From Pontederia crassipes (Eukaryota > Streptophyta > Magnoliopsida > Commelinales > Pontederiaceae): a stretch of DNA of 64,000 bases. Location of the stretch: NCBI GenBank assembly GCA_030549335.1, contig CM060196.1, forward strand, positions 6,773,501 through 6,837,500. The letters are read 5' to 3'. Under the pieces are notes generated by a model. That model was not told where the DNA came from, did no database searches, and worked only from the letters and a program-made list of their open reading frames with translations. The translations under genes and the position numbers were made by a program. Below are positions 21,594-34,700 of the stretch, piece by piece (within the stretch, counting starts at the first letter, position 1; the number at the start of each line of letters is the position of its first letter).

Positions 21594-22105
21594 GTACTTT
21601 CTTGTTGTTCAGTTAGCTGAATTAAAAAAGTCAGTACCCTCCTTTTTGTTGCCTTTGAGTATTATAAATCACATTCAAGTGGCATTTCATTATATAGTTT
21701 TACTGTTGCTTAATTAAATCACATTCAAGTTGCCTTTGAGTATTTTTACTCTTTCCTTTGGGTATGTGTTGATTATCTTATTATTTATCTCATTGTTTTT
21801 TTTTGGAGATTTCATTTGCTGCCATTTTGAAGGAGTGTCCGTGGCTGGTGCATATCTGTGCAGACTCTGGAGCATTTTACAAGTGAACGATTGCAAGAGC
21901 ACTATTCCTTGACTGCTACTGCTAGTTGGTACTTGCAACATACTTCATTCGTTTTTCTATCATTTGCTGCATGATTCTCCCCTGTCAGTTTTTATTTTAG
22001 CAGATCCAGTAGGAACTACCCCTGTTAATTGTTATCCTGCAGTGTTCATGCATTAAGTGTCTAATGTCTAATGTCTAAGTGTTAATACTATATAGGTGGT
22101 GTCAG

Positions 22106-24267
22106 ATGGATAACAATTTCAATGATCTCGATAAGAGTTGGATGAATATTCATGATAGATTTTCAGTAGATTATCTTCTTTATGAAACTTGTCGAATTTC
22201 ACTTGGGAACGTACTCTAATATTCGTTGTCCATGTCGATATTGTTTGAATGTGTACTTCCAACCAAAAAATATGGTAAGAGATCATCTAATTATCAAAGG
22301 GATAGATACCACTTATACTCGATGGATATTTCATGGAGAAGGACTTGAAATCAATGACAATATTGAAGATGAGAACATCTTGAGTAATGAAGCTGAGGTA
22401 AATATTGATGATGTCAATCAAATATTGGAAGATGCCCAAGTGACACATTCTGTAAATGTGGACCTTGAAGGATCTTCTAGATTTGAAGGCACATCTTCGA
22501 CCCATAATGAGGAGGTGAATATATTTGATGGATTGTTAAAGGATGCACGACGTCAACTTTATCCTGGTTGTACAAAGCATTCATTGTTGTCAGCGGTTGT
22601 GCGATTGCTTCACATGAAAGTTCTAAATCATTGGAGCATTAAATCATTTAATATGTTGCTTGAGTTTATTAAGAAAATTTTGCCAGTGGGTGAGGTACTT
22701 CCTTCATCTTATTACGAGACAAGAAAGGTGCTGCGAGACCTAGGATTAGGAGATGAATGTATTCATGCCTGCAAGAATGATTGCGCTCTATTTTGGAAGG
22801 AATTAGGAGACTTTGAAAATTGTCCTAAATGTGGAGAGTCAAGATGGAAAATAAATGATGGTAAGGGGAAGAAAATCCCTTACAAGGTGTTAAGATACTT
22901 TCCTTTGAAAAGTAAGTTGCAACGCCTATTTATGTCTAGAAAGACTGCCTTAGATATGCGATGGCACAAAGAGAGCAGGGTTGAAGAAGAAAGAGTTATG
23001 AGGCATCATGGAAAGATTTTGACAAACAACATCCTGGTTTGCACAAGATCCTAGAAATGTGAGACTTGGATTAGTAGCCGATGGATTCAAGCCTTTTGGT
23101 CACATGAATAACTCATACAGTATGTGGCCAGAGATTCTTATTCCCTACAACTTACCTCCGTGAAAATGTATGAAAGAACCATTTTCCATGATGTCTTTAC
23201 TTATCCCTAGTCTTCGTGCTCCTAGAAAGGACATTGATGTCTATTTAAGACCCTTAATTGATGAACTTAAAGAATTATGGTTAATTGGAGTTCAAACTTA
23301 CGATGCTATTGTGAAATTAAATTTTACTATGCATGCTGCAATTTTATGGACTATAAATGATTTTCCAGCCTATGGTGACTTATCCGAATGGAGTACTAAA
23401 GGTTACCTTGCATGTCCTGTATGCAAAGATGAGACTAGCTCTGAGCGTTTAAGAAGTAAGATTGCTTATACAGGTCATCGACGTTTCTTGCCACTCGGAC
23501 ACCCTTGGAGGAGAAGTAAAAAGTTTAATGGGAAATTAGAAATACGAATGGAACCCAAAGAATTAACAACAGATGAACTCTTAGAACAATTGGAATATGT
23601 GAAGAATGTCAAACTAGGAAAGCATCCAAATAATAGAAAGAGAAAACGACCAGCTGACCAAAGAAACTGGACTAAAAAGAGTATCTTTTTTTAATTGTCA
23701 TATTGGGGAAAACTAAAACTTCGTCACAATCTTGACGTTATGCACATAGAAAAGAATATATGTGATAACATTGTGGGCACTTTATTGAATATTGAGCATA
23801 AGAACAAATATACAAAGAAAGCTCGTCTTGATTTAAGTGATATGAAAATAAGAAAGGAATTGCATTTACAACAGCATGGAGATAAAATCATTAAACCACC
23901 AGCATGTTACAATTTATCCCTAATGGAAAAGTAAGGGTTTTGTGAGTTCATCAAGTCAGTAAAATTTCCTAATGGATATGCCGCAAATATCTCAAGATGT
24001 GTGAGCGTCAAAGATGGAAAACTATTAGGTCTAAAAAGTCATGACTGTCATGTTCTTCTTCAGCGTCTTATTCACATTTGTATGTGTGGGTATTTGGACA
24101 ATAATGTATGCACTACATTAGGGGAACTAGCAGGTTTCTTTCGAAGCTTATGCTCTAAAACTTTAAGATTAGATATCTTAGAGGAATTTCAAAAAAAAAA
24201 ATTTGTTGTCATTTTATGCAAACTTGAAATGATATTCCCACCAGCATTTTTTGATATTTTATGTTAG
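22106..24267 (+). pseudogene. CACTA TNP2/TNPD-type transposase (Transpos_assoc, Transposase_21, DUF4218)
   Basis: Starting at MDNNFNDLDKSWMNIHDRFS (22106) is the N-terminal transposase-associated domain with its C/H pattern (CPCRYC). Frameshifts occur near 22190 and 23030. The TNP2 core runs from about 22980 to 23900: VRLGLVADGFKPFGHMNNSY, CMKEPFSMMSLLIPS, DVYLRPLIDELKELW, DFPAYGDLSEW, LACPVCKDE, then LKLRHNLDVMHIEKNICDN. DUF4218 begins about 24000 (LKSHDCHVLLQRL, FPPAFFDI). In-frame stops interrupt it, including a Trp-to-TGA change near 23161, a TAA near 23692 and a TAA near 23932. The C-terminal end is missing. It is a dead transposase. Confidence 0.9.
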
Positions 24268-25765
24268 ATCCTAAAAAGATCTAGATTAATTTTAAGTTAA
24301 ACAACATAAACGGAATTCAAATTATATGAAACATACATAATTATATTTTATTTGAGTCATATGTGAATACATATTAACAAAAAAAACTGTATAAATCATT
24401 AATAATGACAAATTTATAATAATATACTATTTTTGTATAGTATCATGAATAGATAAGATACTGATAATTTTTTGAATTAAGAAATCCAAAAACATAGGGT
24501 AAATTTACTCAATCTGCCCTACATTTACACCTAATTATCTCAATGGATAGTTTTTTATTTAAACATTTACATTGTAAGGTTCTAAAAATGTACAACTATA
24601 ATATCTACGTTATATGGGGCCTGGTTGGCTATTTTGTAAAAAGAATATACAAGTTTTTAAAATTAAGTTAAACTATACGTCAAAATTTGTGTTAAAAAAA
24701 TATAGGGACTTGTTTGGAGTATATTAAAGTCGTTGGTAGATACCAACCGAAGTTGGGGTGAAGTTGATAGTAGCTCCTCAGCATATAAGTATAGGTCTCG
24801 AGTTCGAACTTTTGTGAATGTAGAAAATTTTCATTTGGAGCCTTACATGTCATAGTTATGCATGCTCATCGGGACGACAACAGAATAATCGAGCTCGATA
24901 TTAGGCCTAGATCGCAACTCGTGACCAGTGCGCATAACTCTTAGCGCCAACTGAATTAGATGATCGGACAAAAAAAAGTTGATTCATAATAATTAATAAC
25001 TTAATATATATATAACTTAAAATATTACAATATAGCAATGAGTTATGTAGAATTACCATCGAATTATTATTGTTAATATATCATTTAAAAATATTGTCGA
25101 CAATTATAATTAGGATGCTGTGATGATGGCCAATTGCTGCCAACAACTAATACGATTATTTTTGTTCAAAGGCTCACTATTCAAGACTTTGCTCAGTCGG
25201 CTCTCCCTCACTCTCATATTTCTTCCTTTTGAATTTAAACCAACTTTGCATGAAACAAGGAGTTTTTCCCACTGCGAGTCCATTACTTACTAACTAAAGA
25301 ACATGTAAGTGCTTTCTCTCTCGTTAATGATGTTTTTGGTTTAACCCTCCCTCCTTCCCTCCCTCTCAAATCACGTGTTTTCCTCTCCTTGTCTCTCAGT
25401 CTCTCAAACCCCTTCCTTTCTGTCAAACCACCGGCCTCCAAGATGGTGTCCCTGGCAATGGCAGACCCCAAATTATTTGTTTTCTGAATTCGGCTCAGAT
25501 GTCTCCAAATCTGCCATGATTTGTTTGTTAATTAAACCTGACATTGCCAAATACCGTTTAAAATCTGGACCTAGTTCCACACACTGTCCGGGATCCTTTG
25601 AGACGTTACACCTTGATCAATTTTTTTACCTATCCATGATATTGTTAAAATGTATTATAGTTTTTTTTATAAATTTACAATAATCACATTGTTATAGCAT
25701 TATTTATTATATATTTATAAAGTTTTTTTGTTAACGTGTATTCACATGTTTTTCATATTAAAAAA

Positions 25766-25808
<43 letters not shown>

Positions 25809-25850
25809 GAATTCCATTTGTGTTCCTTAACTTAAAATTAACCTTAGCGT
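24264..25850. repeat. 1.6-kb structure with ~130-170-bp inverted terminal arms
   Basis: The left arm (about 24285-24420; TTAATTTTAAGTTAA, GGAATTCAAATTATA, GTGAATACA.ATTAACAAAAAAA) is inverted at about 25680-25850. The right arm is expanded by a TA microsatellite (about 25768-25804). The interior has no ORF I recognise. It abuts the point where the CACTA transposase breaks off. It may be a foldback transposon or two opposed copies of one repeat. The ends do not show a standard terminus. Confidence 0.6.
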
Positions 25851-27150
25851 CGGATATTTAATGTCAGATTACAATTCGACACAAAGTAATTAATAGATGT
25901 GTCCGCCTGCTACATCGGCCACTTAAATTAATCGTCGAATTCACGTCGGACGCTTAATTGTTTATTGTTTGTGTTTGATCTGTGATCCATCACAAATGCA
26001 GAGTACACGAGAACACTAATCTGATGCTTAGTTCATTGCGAGTAAACGTCCGATACTAATCTGACACTTAATTCATATTCATTAGGACTTCAACTTCCTT
26101 TACCGTCCCAATTGTTCGGCAAATTTTGGTCCTAATCCATTAAGGCTTCAACCCGTTCGTCCCTTTGTGGCTGCCCTCGACTATGGCAGGAGATCCAGGA
26201 CTAGGAACTCACGAGGGGCGACGCATACCACCTGGAGCTCAGCGAGGAGCTTGGTGACGACGAGGAGAAGGTGGCGGAAGAAGAGTAGGAGGTCGAGGTC
26301 GTGGACGACACCGACGACGGGGGCGGATTGTAAGAGGAGAGATACCTAGAATTGATCTCCTTTTGTCGAGCTCGGTGAGGGGGCAATGCCGATGGCGGCA
26401 TTGTCCTTCTCAGCGGGTATGAGGGGTGGGTGGTGGGGGCTTGGAGATCATCGGCATTCTTTGGGTTGGAATTGTGGCGACGGTGGCTGGGAAGGCGGCC
26501 ACCATGGATCTCACGCCGGAGATCTGGCGGCCACCGTGGTGACCTTGCAGCCTATTTTGCGGCAACAAGTGGAGCAGAGCTGAGCTGAGCAAATAAAAAA
26601 TTTTCAGTTATTCTTTTCACTTACATCACCGAGCAGAACTCTAAACTCTAGGCTCAATTTCTTCTTCCAGAAGTCGTAATAACTATTGAGAAGAATAACA
26701 AAAGAATTGCAGCACATATGTGAGAATATGCAGGGATGCATCAAAGAGAGAGAGAGAGTCTATGCCAAAAAGGTTTGCTCGCTCACTAATTTCTAACGAA
26801 GTAATTCTACCAGGCTAATGCAATTATCAGTAACTTTTGTTCGTTATTTCCTGATTTTGTTCCATTGATTGGATTTCTCACTTAATTGTTCATGCAAATA
26901 GAGGGGCAAAGCCCAAACGGGATCATGTTTTAGATAGGATAATAAGCCCAAAGGGGCAAAGATACTTCCTGCACATGCAGATAGGGAAGAGGAGGCAGTA
27001 GTGAACGCTTGAGGGACAGGTGAGCTCTTCATGGCAATGTGATATTATATGTCTTCTAAGCAGTAGACCCAGCAGTATATGCTTATCATGGCATTGCAGT
27101 CAACAGTCTTGCAGATGAGATCTCGAAGGAAGAGAATTCCATTCTTGCTG
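25851..27150. other. Intergenic; CpG-rich patch at about 26150-26590, no recognised gene
   Basis: From 25850 to 26110 short motifs recur (CGTCGGA.ATTTAATG, CTGACACTTAATTCAT), which could be subterminal repeats of an unidentified DNA transposon. The patch 26150-26590 is GC-rich with an acidic run in one frame (DDEEKVAEEE), but stops interrupt every reading that looks protein-like. I cannot assign it. No feature is supported from 26600 to 27150. Confidence 0.4.
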
Positions 27151-29878
27151 CTTTTTTTTAAGGGGAAAACGTAACATTAACTTAAAACTTTAAAGTCATG
27201 GTACATCAATTGGGCGAGGTCATGAGGAGGATCCTCTACTCACAAAAAATTACACATAGTGATGCGAGCATGCTTAGCCAAAAAATCTGCTGACATATTA
27301 AAGTTTCTACTAATGACAATAAGTACAAAAATGCTAAGCCTATGAGTAAGATGTAAGTTATGTTCTTAGTTCGCCAAGGGCAACAGCCTTGATTCTCCAA
27401 AACTGCAACGAGGATCTTAGAGTCAGAACGGAGTTGAATGCGCATGTGATTCCATTCTAGACATCGCAAGAGGGCCATCTTCAATGCCCATGCCTCAGCC
27501 TCCAGCGCCGAATAGAATTTACTATGCACAACACTTGCAAAAATCATATGACTATTAGAATTGAGCAGAGTGTAGCCTGCACCACCCATCTTCCCTGGCT
27601 TCGAAAAGGAACCATCAGTGTTCAAAATGAACAGAAAGGAAGATGGGGTTCCCGCCTTGGTCCAGATAGACACAACCGGGGGGGGGGGGGGGGGGGGGGG
27701 GGGTTCCCTCAGATATGTAGGAAGAATCATAAAAATTGAAGTATGCTAGGATCATATCCCAAATGGCACCGTCTGAGAAAGCCAAAATGGATATCATTTT
27801 TGTGCTTCCAGATGTTCCACAGGGTGAGGGCAATAAGTGTTAGAAGCTTGTTTTTCAACTGTGGGTTAAGATGATCCCCTTCATCCAGCCAAGTGCTAGA
27901 TGACCAAGAATGGAAGTGAAGGAAGGTATAAGGTATGTCCTGTTGAATATGTTGCCAAAGCTGAAGACAAAGATGGCAACCGAAAAATAAATGGCTAATG
28001 GTTTCAGGTTCCCTGTCACAGATTAAGCACATTGTGGAAATAGAGCTATCAAATAAGCATAAAAAGGTTTTAGTAGGTAGTTTGCCATGAAGAAATTTCC
28101 ACAGAAAATTCAGGACTCTAGGGAGGCATTGATATTTCATAATCTCCTCCATCTTAGACTACTAACAATGTCATGGCTCAAAATCGGCTCTTCAATAAAT
28201 CTGTAAATTGATCTAGCATGGGGAATTTCATGAAGATCAGGCTCCAGATATCATCACAGGGATGTAGAGGTAAATAAATAGAAATAATCTTATCAATTAG
28301 CTCAGGAGCAAAGTATGTAAGTAAAGCTTGATGATTCCAAGTATCAAAGGCTAATAGATCAAAAACCATAGAGTGATGTGGGTCAAAATCAGTGGTGATG
28401 TATGTTGGCTTCCAAGCTAAGGGAATATTAAAGAGCCAAGGATCCATATACCAATTGGTGTTAACGCCATTATTAATGAGCTTCCTAAAATCATATTTGA
28501 GTTTCTCTAAGGAGTTAAGAATGATTTTTCAAGACCAAGAGGGATGTGTTCCAGAATTGGAGCAGGACCACGGGTGAATAGGCCCATACTTGTTTAAGCA
28601 TAATTGAACCCAAAGGTCCTGAGTCCCATTCAAGACAGTAAGAATCTTCTGAGCAATGAGGGAAGTTTTTAGACTCTTGAGGTTCTTGATGTTTAAGCCT
28701 TCATATAGCTTAGTCATCCTGACAGTGTCCCAGTTTATGAGGTGTAAACCTTTCTTTTTACCATCATGAGACCAAAGAAAGAATCTGATTTGCGTATCCA
28801 ATTGGTCAATAAGATTGTTTGAAATGTGTGAGGAGCTCATCAGATAAATGGGGATGGAATGGATGATAGAATGGATCAAGATGATTCTTCCAGCCTGAGA
28901 TAGAAATTTAGCCTTCCAATCAGAAAGTCTATTGGAGATTTTTTGCATTACAGCCTGTTGGTTCTTGAAATTAATATACTTGTAGAAAATTTGAGCTCCA
29001 AGATAATTAAAAGGAAAAGATCCAGAATTCATGCTCAGGAGATGGAGAATCTTGTGTTTTCTATTAAGGTTAAACTTTGGTGCATGGGAAGAATGTTTCA
29101 AACTTTGAGATGTTGATCTTTTGATTTGTTAGTAGGTAGTACCTAAGAAAAATACTCTTGAGGGTTTTACAATTCTTCAATGTAGCCGTCGTGGATATTA
29201 GGATATCATCAACAAAGAGCAGATGACTGGTGGAAAAGTGGTTAATGGAAAAGGGGAGCAAGGAGCCATTATGCTCAGCTTGGAGAATGAAGGTAGAGAA
29301 AACCTATGAGGTAATGATGAACAAGTATGGAGACATGGGGTCCTCTTGCCGGATACCACAGGAGGCAAGAAAATATTGTGATTGTGTGCCATTTATGTTA
29401 CATGAGAAGGTAGCAGTAGTAATGCATATGGCAACCAAGACATTCTGTCAAAGGCTTTCTCTATATCAATTTTAATTAACAAGTTTTTTCTTCTACTAGA
29501 TCTCATTGAATGGGCAATCTCTTGTGCAATCAGAATGTTATCTTGAATAGATCTATTAGCGACAAAAGCAGACTGAGCAGGATCAATTATATGTGTCAGA
29601 GTCAGTTTTATTCTATTGGCAATAATTTTAGAGATGACTCTATAAAACACATTGCAGAGAGCAATAGGCCTAAAATTAGAGACAGTGACTAGATTAGGCT
29701 TTTTAAGAATGAAGATGAGTGAAGTGTAATTCCACTCTGAGGGTAATGAGTTAGTTTGGAAGGAGGAGATGTGCTTAGTAATCTGAGGACCAACTATACC
29801 CCAATTATGTTTATAGAATTCAATAGTGAATCCATCAGGTCCAGGAGTTTTACCCGAGGCTAAGCTCCAAATAGTATT
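27151..29878 (-). mobile_element. L1-like LINE, 3' half (RT, zf-RVT, RNase H-like), continues at 40600
   Basis: Minus strand, 5' to 3': reverse transcriptase from 29878 (SLASGKTPGPDGFTIEFYK, FRPIALCNVFYR, SAFVANRSIQDN, IDIEKAFDR), with the active-site box as LLFVDDILI near 29210. Then come the RT thumb and linker (29101-28529), the zf-RVT region (28152-27727; LPRVLNFLWKFLHG, CLICDREPETISHLFFGC) and the RVT_3 RNase H-like domain (27650-27360; LNTDGSFSKPGKMGGAGY, ALEAEAWAL). The T-run near 27151-27158 is the poly(A) end. Frame changes split the ORF, so it is inactive. The 5' half of the same element lies across a retrotransposon insertion at 40600-42360. Confidence 0.9.
27678..27703. repeat. 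Uninterrupted G26 tract
   Basis: Twenty-six consecutive G residues, read as poly-proline on the minus strand, sit just ahead of the LINE RNase H-like domain. It is likely replication slippage in a dead element or an assembly-sensitive homopolymer. Confidence 0.95.
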
Positions 29879-30580
29879 TGATGCATGCATTATTATACAT
29901 GTTTTCATACATCATTTTATATTATTTTTCGTAGTTTTTACCATTGCATGCATCTACTTTTTCAATTATTTCTCCAAAATTTGTTAGAGTCCAAAACTAC
30001 CAACTTTCATTGTATTTTGATCTCAAGAGTGTCAAGTTGGAGCTGCAGAATGATTGTCACGAAAGAGTACAGAAATCAGAGCAGAAAAGTGATCCTAACG
30101 AAGAACCCGAGCCGGGTCATCAGTACACCCGGGTCGGGCCGATCGTAAGACCAAACCCGAGTCGAATTTTACACGATAGAAGAACCCGGGCTGGGTACAC
30201 TATAACCCGGGCCGGGTTGTCTTATCAGACAGATACTATCAGACGACTCAGATTTTTGCCTTGTTGAACACGAAGTTAACATCTCAAAACGGTGTGCAAC
30301 CCTAGGGGGACGTTCTCCCATGTAAATACTACAGTTTGGAGGCCTTGTACGCAGCCCCGGACTCGTGAATTCGCATGCCCTAACCACCCAACTTTCGAGA
30401 GAAAATTCTGCAGTGCTGAATTCTGAAGCAATTTGGAGTCGTTTCGGTGAATCCCTGCGACGAGACTTGTGACAGAGGCATCACTAAACTCAAGGAAGCA
30501 TACTTTAGTAATATTTCTGATGAAATTCTTGTTTATCATTATTGATTTGATGTCAAAACAATTCTATATGAAATAGTTTT
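29879..30580 (+). mobile_element. LTR fragment (U3 side, plus orientation) at the left edge of the nest
   Basis: It starts TGATGCATGCATTATTATAC directly against the LINE, like the 5' end of the solo LTRs at 53452 and 59264 when those are read on the minus strand. Several copies of an ACCCGGGCCGGGT-like palindromic box occur at about 30100-30220. It runs into the Athila gag region without a recognisable U5 end or primer-binding site. The right limit is approximate. Confidence 0.55.
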
Positions 30581-30744
30581 GTTGTTAGGGGAAAATTAAG
30601 TTGAATCATGTTTATCTCTCAATTTATTTGGATAATTAGACTTCTATTAAATTTGCAATTCGTGCATGTTTAATGTTAGAATATTGGATAATCTTCATGT
30701 TTAATGTTAGAATATTGGAATTCATTGTTCAATTGTTTCTACAT

Positions 30745-31745
30745 GAATTCTTCCCTCCTAGCAAGACTGACAATTTCAGAGATCAGATTGTGAGGTTCTA
30801 CTAATTGGATCAAGAGAACATTTGTGAGGCATGTCAAAGACTCCAAGGACTATTGAGGGCATGCCCACATCATAATTTTGAGAAGTGGCAGCTAGTTAAT
30901 TACTTTCATAAAGGTCTGAATTATCCATCCAAGTGGCACTAGACACAGCTGCAGGAGTGATCTTTGCATAAAAGAATATTGATGAAGCTTACCAATTGAT
31001 AGAGAACATAACCAAGAAGTATCACTTTCTCACTCATGACATGACAAGGAGACCACCTGTTGAGAATTAAGTAAACAACTTGTCATCTCAATTTGAAGAA
31101 TTGCTGTATAAAACCCTGGAGAAGCTGAACCTAACTCTCAATGTCAGTAAGGCTTCCAACTCTGAATCTAGATGTGATGTGTGTGGTAATCAAGATTATG
31201 CCATAGAAAGCTGCAATTTAATCATGCAACAATATGAGCAATCCATTGATTCAGTGAATGCTGTGGGAAACTTTGGAGTGAAACCACTTGCTGAATTCTA
31301 TACTCTAGAGAATAGGAACCACCCTTACCTATCATACAAGGAAAATTATTACCAAGCCCCACTCATGAAGAATCCTAATTGACAGCCTAAGATTTTGTCA
31401 AGGAATCAGTCAACTCTATAAGAAAATCAGCCCCCAAAGGTTTCAATGTAAAGACCCTCTTATGAGCAACCACCACAAACTCAACCTTCTCAATTCTTAA
31501 AAATGGAGGAGATGCTGCGATAAATTCTAAAGAAGCAGGAAGAGGCAATATTGAAAATAAATTCTAGACTTGATTCTATTGAGAATCAATTTGCTCAGCA
31601 GGCTAGCACCTCAGCTAGACCCCCCATATTTTTTCCTAGACAACCAGTGGTGAACCCCAAAGAACAGGCCCAAGCCATCCAACTCAGGAGTGGAAGGACT
31701 ATTGAAGAACCAATGAAAAATGTTGAGGACAATCCAGCTTAGGAG
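30745..31745 (+). pseudogene. Athila-type gag relic
   Basis: A decayed Ty3-gypsy capsid region. At about 30745 it reads FLPSKTDNFRDQIVRFY, then ACQRLQGLLRACPHHNFEKW, NYFHKGLNYPSKW. A degenerate zinc knuckle CDVCGNQDYAIESC follows near 31171, and a linker with AIQLRSGRTIEEP sits near 31672. Stops and a frameshift interrupt it, and the N terminus is missing. The order gag then aspartic protease matches the downstream pol. Confidence 0.75.
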
Positions 31746-31763
31746 AATCCAAATTCTAGGAAT

Positions 31764-34700
31764 GTGGAAGGCAATCCAGCTCAGGAAACTCCTTGCTCAG
31801 AACCTGTTGAAAAGGCAATTGAAGAGGGTGCAGTGAGAAATCGGAACAAGAATTTTCAAGGTGAAGTTAATGGAAGGATCTTTGACAAAGTGCCTTTCTC
31901 TCAAAGATTGGTTAAGGCCAGACAAGATCAACAATATAGAAGGTTTCTAGAGATCTTGAAGAAGTTGTACATTAATTACCATTTGTTGAAGCCATTCAAG
32001 AGATGCCTTCATATGCAAAATTTCTTAAGGAGATCTTGACGAAGTAGAGGAGGAATGTGGAATATGAAACCATTGCATTAACTGAGGAGGCTTCTGCAAT
32101 AATTCAAAATAAGCTACCTCCTAAGTTAAAAGATCCAAGGAGCTTCTCCATTTCATGTGAGATAGGAAATAGGAAAATCCAAAAAGCTATGTGTGACTTG
32201 GGTGCTTCTGTGAGTGTGATGCCATTGTCTCTATGCAGGAAGCTTGAGGTGAGAGATATGAAGTCCACCAACATGTATCTACAGTTGGCTGACAGGTCCA
32301 TTAAGTACCCTCATGGAATAATTGAAGGCATACCTTTAAAGGTGGGAAAGTTTTATATCCTTGTGGACTTTGTGGTGTTGGATATGGATGAGGATCTGAA
32401 TACCTCAATCCTTCTTGGGAGGCCCTTTCTAGCTACTGCTGGGGCTGTCATAGATGTCAAAGAGGGGAGATTGACCTTCCAAATTGGAGAAGACAAGATA
32501 AAGTTTAACCTAGCACAAGTTATTAGTAGGCCAGCTTGTCGACAGGATGATTTTGGATACGGACAAATTGATCAAGTTGTGGAGCAAGCCTCAGCAATAA
32601 TATCAATTGAAGATCCACTGCAGAGATACCTCATGTTTGATCATTTGAGGAAATTAGAGGATCCAGAGGCCAAAGCCTATCAATCAGTGATGAATTCACT
32701 TTAACCAATTGGAAATTTAGAATGAAGTGCAACAAGTTATCACTTCTAAGCTCCAAACTAATTCAGCTCAAGATAATTCTTCTAAATTGAAGCTCAAGCC
32801 TCTTCCTAGCAACCTGAAGTATGAATTCTTGGGAGAGAATTCAACATTTCCTGTTATCATCAATGTCAATTTGCCTAAGAATCAAGTTGAGGAGTTGCTG
32901 AAAAGATTGAAGCTGTACAGGGAGGTAATAGGCTATTCTATTGAAGACATTAAGAGGATAAACACTACAATCTGCATGCATAGTATCCCTATGGAGGACA
33001 ACTACAAGCCTTCCATTGAATGTCAAAAAAGACTCAACCCAATAATGAAGAAAATTGTCAAAAAGGAAGTGTTGAAGTTGCTGAATGTTGGAATTATATA
33101 TTCCATTTCAGATAGTGAATGAGTCAGCCCTGTGTAGGTAGTGCCAAAGAAGAGAGGAATTACAGTAGTTAAATATGATTCAAATGAATTGATATCCACC
33201 AGGACAGTTACAGGATGAAGAATGTGTATTGACTTTAGGAAGTTAAACAAGGCAACAAGAAATGACCACTTTCCTTTCACTTTTATTGACCAAATGTTAG
33301 AGAGGTTGGCAAAGCACTCCCACTTCTATTATCTAGATGGTTATTCAGGGTTTCTTCAAATTTCAATTCATCTTAAAGATCAACATAAGACCACTTTTAC
33401 ATGTCCATATGGGACATTTGCTTATAGGAGAATGTCATTTGGTCTATGCAATGCACCTACCATTTTTCAAAGATGTATGATGTCAATCTTCTCAGATTTT
33501 ATTGAAGATATTATGGAGGTTTTCATGGATGATTTTTCAGTATATGGAGACTCTTTTGAAAGTTGTCTAGAAAATTTGACAAAGGTTCTACAAAGATGTA
33601 GGGAGTTCAATTTGATCCTCAATTTGGAGAAGTGCCATTTTATGGTCCAAGAAGGGGTTGTCCTATGACATGTTGTCTTAAGTAAAGGAATTGAAATGGA
33701 TAAGGCAAAAAGTGAAGTAATTGAGAAGTTACCACCACCAATAAATGTGAAGGCAATAAGGAGCTTTTTGGGGCATGCAGGTTTCTACAGGAGATTTATT
33801 AAGAACTTCTCAATGATAACCAAGCCTCTTACCAAGTTGTTGGCAAAAGATATTGAGTTCAACTTCAATGAAGAGTGCATGAAAGCCTTCAAGCAACTGA
33901 AATAAGCTCTTATCTCAGCTCCTATAGTGCAGCCACCTGATTGGTCCTTATCTTTTGAAATTATGTGTGATGTTTCTGATCAAGCTGTAGGGACAGTCCT
34001 AGGACAGATAAGAGATAAAAAACACTATGTCATTTGCTATGCTAGCAAGACATTAGATGAGGCTCAAATAAACTATGCCACAATTGAGAAGGAGCTACTA
34101 ATTGTTGTGTTTGTTTTTGACAAATTCAGGTCTTATCTGGTGGGATCCAAGGTAATTGTATTCACAAACCATCAAGTAGTGAGACACCTTATCAATAAGA
34201 AGGAATCAAAGCTAAAGCTCATTAGATGGATCTTATTGCTATAGGAGGTTGATGTTGAAATTAGAAATAAAAGAGGTAGTGAAAATTTGGTTGCTAATCA
34301 TCTTTCCAGGATGGAAGGAGTCTAAGAATTTTCAATACTTCCTATCAATGATTCCTTTCCTGATGACCTTTGGATGGCCATATCAGCTAATTTAACTCCC
34401 TGGTATGCAAACATAGTCAATTACTTGGCTTGTGGGATTGTTCCTCCTGATTTCAACTACCAACAGAAAAAGAAATTTTTTCATGACTTGAAGGACTTCT
34501 ATTGGGATGATCCCCTCTTGTTCAAAAAATTTCCTGATGGCATGTATAGGAGGTGTACCAGAATCAGAATTCCAGGACATATTGCAGGCTTGTCATTCAT
34601 CTCCATATGGTGGACATGGTGCCACACAAAAGACAACAGCAAAAATCCTTAAATCTGACTTCTATTGGCCTAGCTTATTCAGAGATGCCCATTTGTATGT

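Larger units (their letters stand above)
20174..24270 (+). mobile_element. CACTA (En/Spm) transposon with TNP2-type transposase and captured gene pieces
   Basis: The 5' end is CACTACAACAAATTGAC at 20174, followed by about 260 bases with recurring GGGACCAATT and GAGACCA subterminal motifs. The body holds captured host fragments (20779-21180 minus, 21528-21593 plus) and then a decayed TNP2-type transposase (22106-24267). Transposase similarity stops abruptly at about 24267, where an inverted-repeat structure begins. I find no matching 3' terminus in the window, so the element is truncated or interrupted. Confidence 0.8.

Noticed and set aside
22182..24267. An active CACTA transposase
   Set aside because: At least three in-frame stops and two frameshifts interrupt conserved positions, and the C terminus is missing.
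26167..26592. A small GC-rich gene at 26.2-26.6 kb
   Set aside because: Every frame with protein-like composition is interrupted by stops, and no family is recognised. It is left as an unassigned CpG-rich patch.
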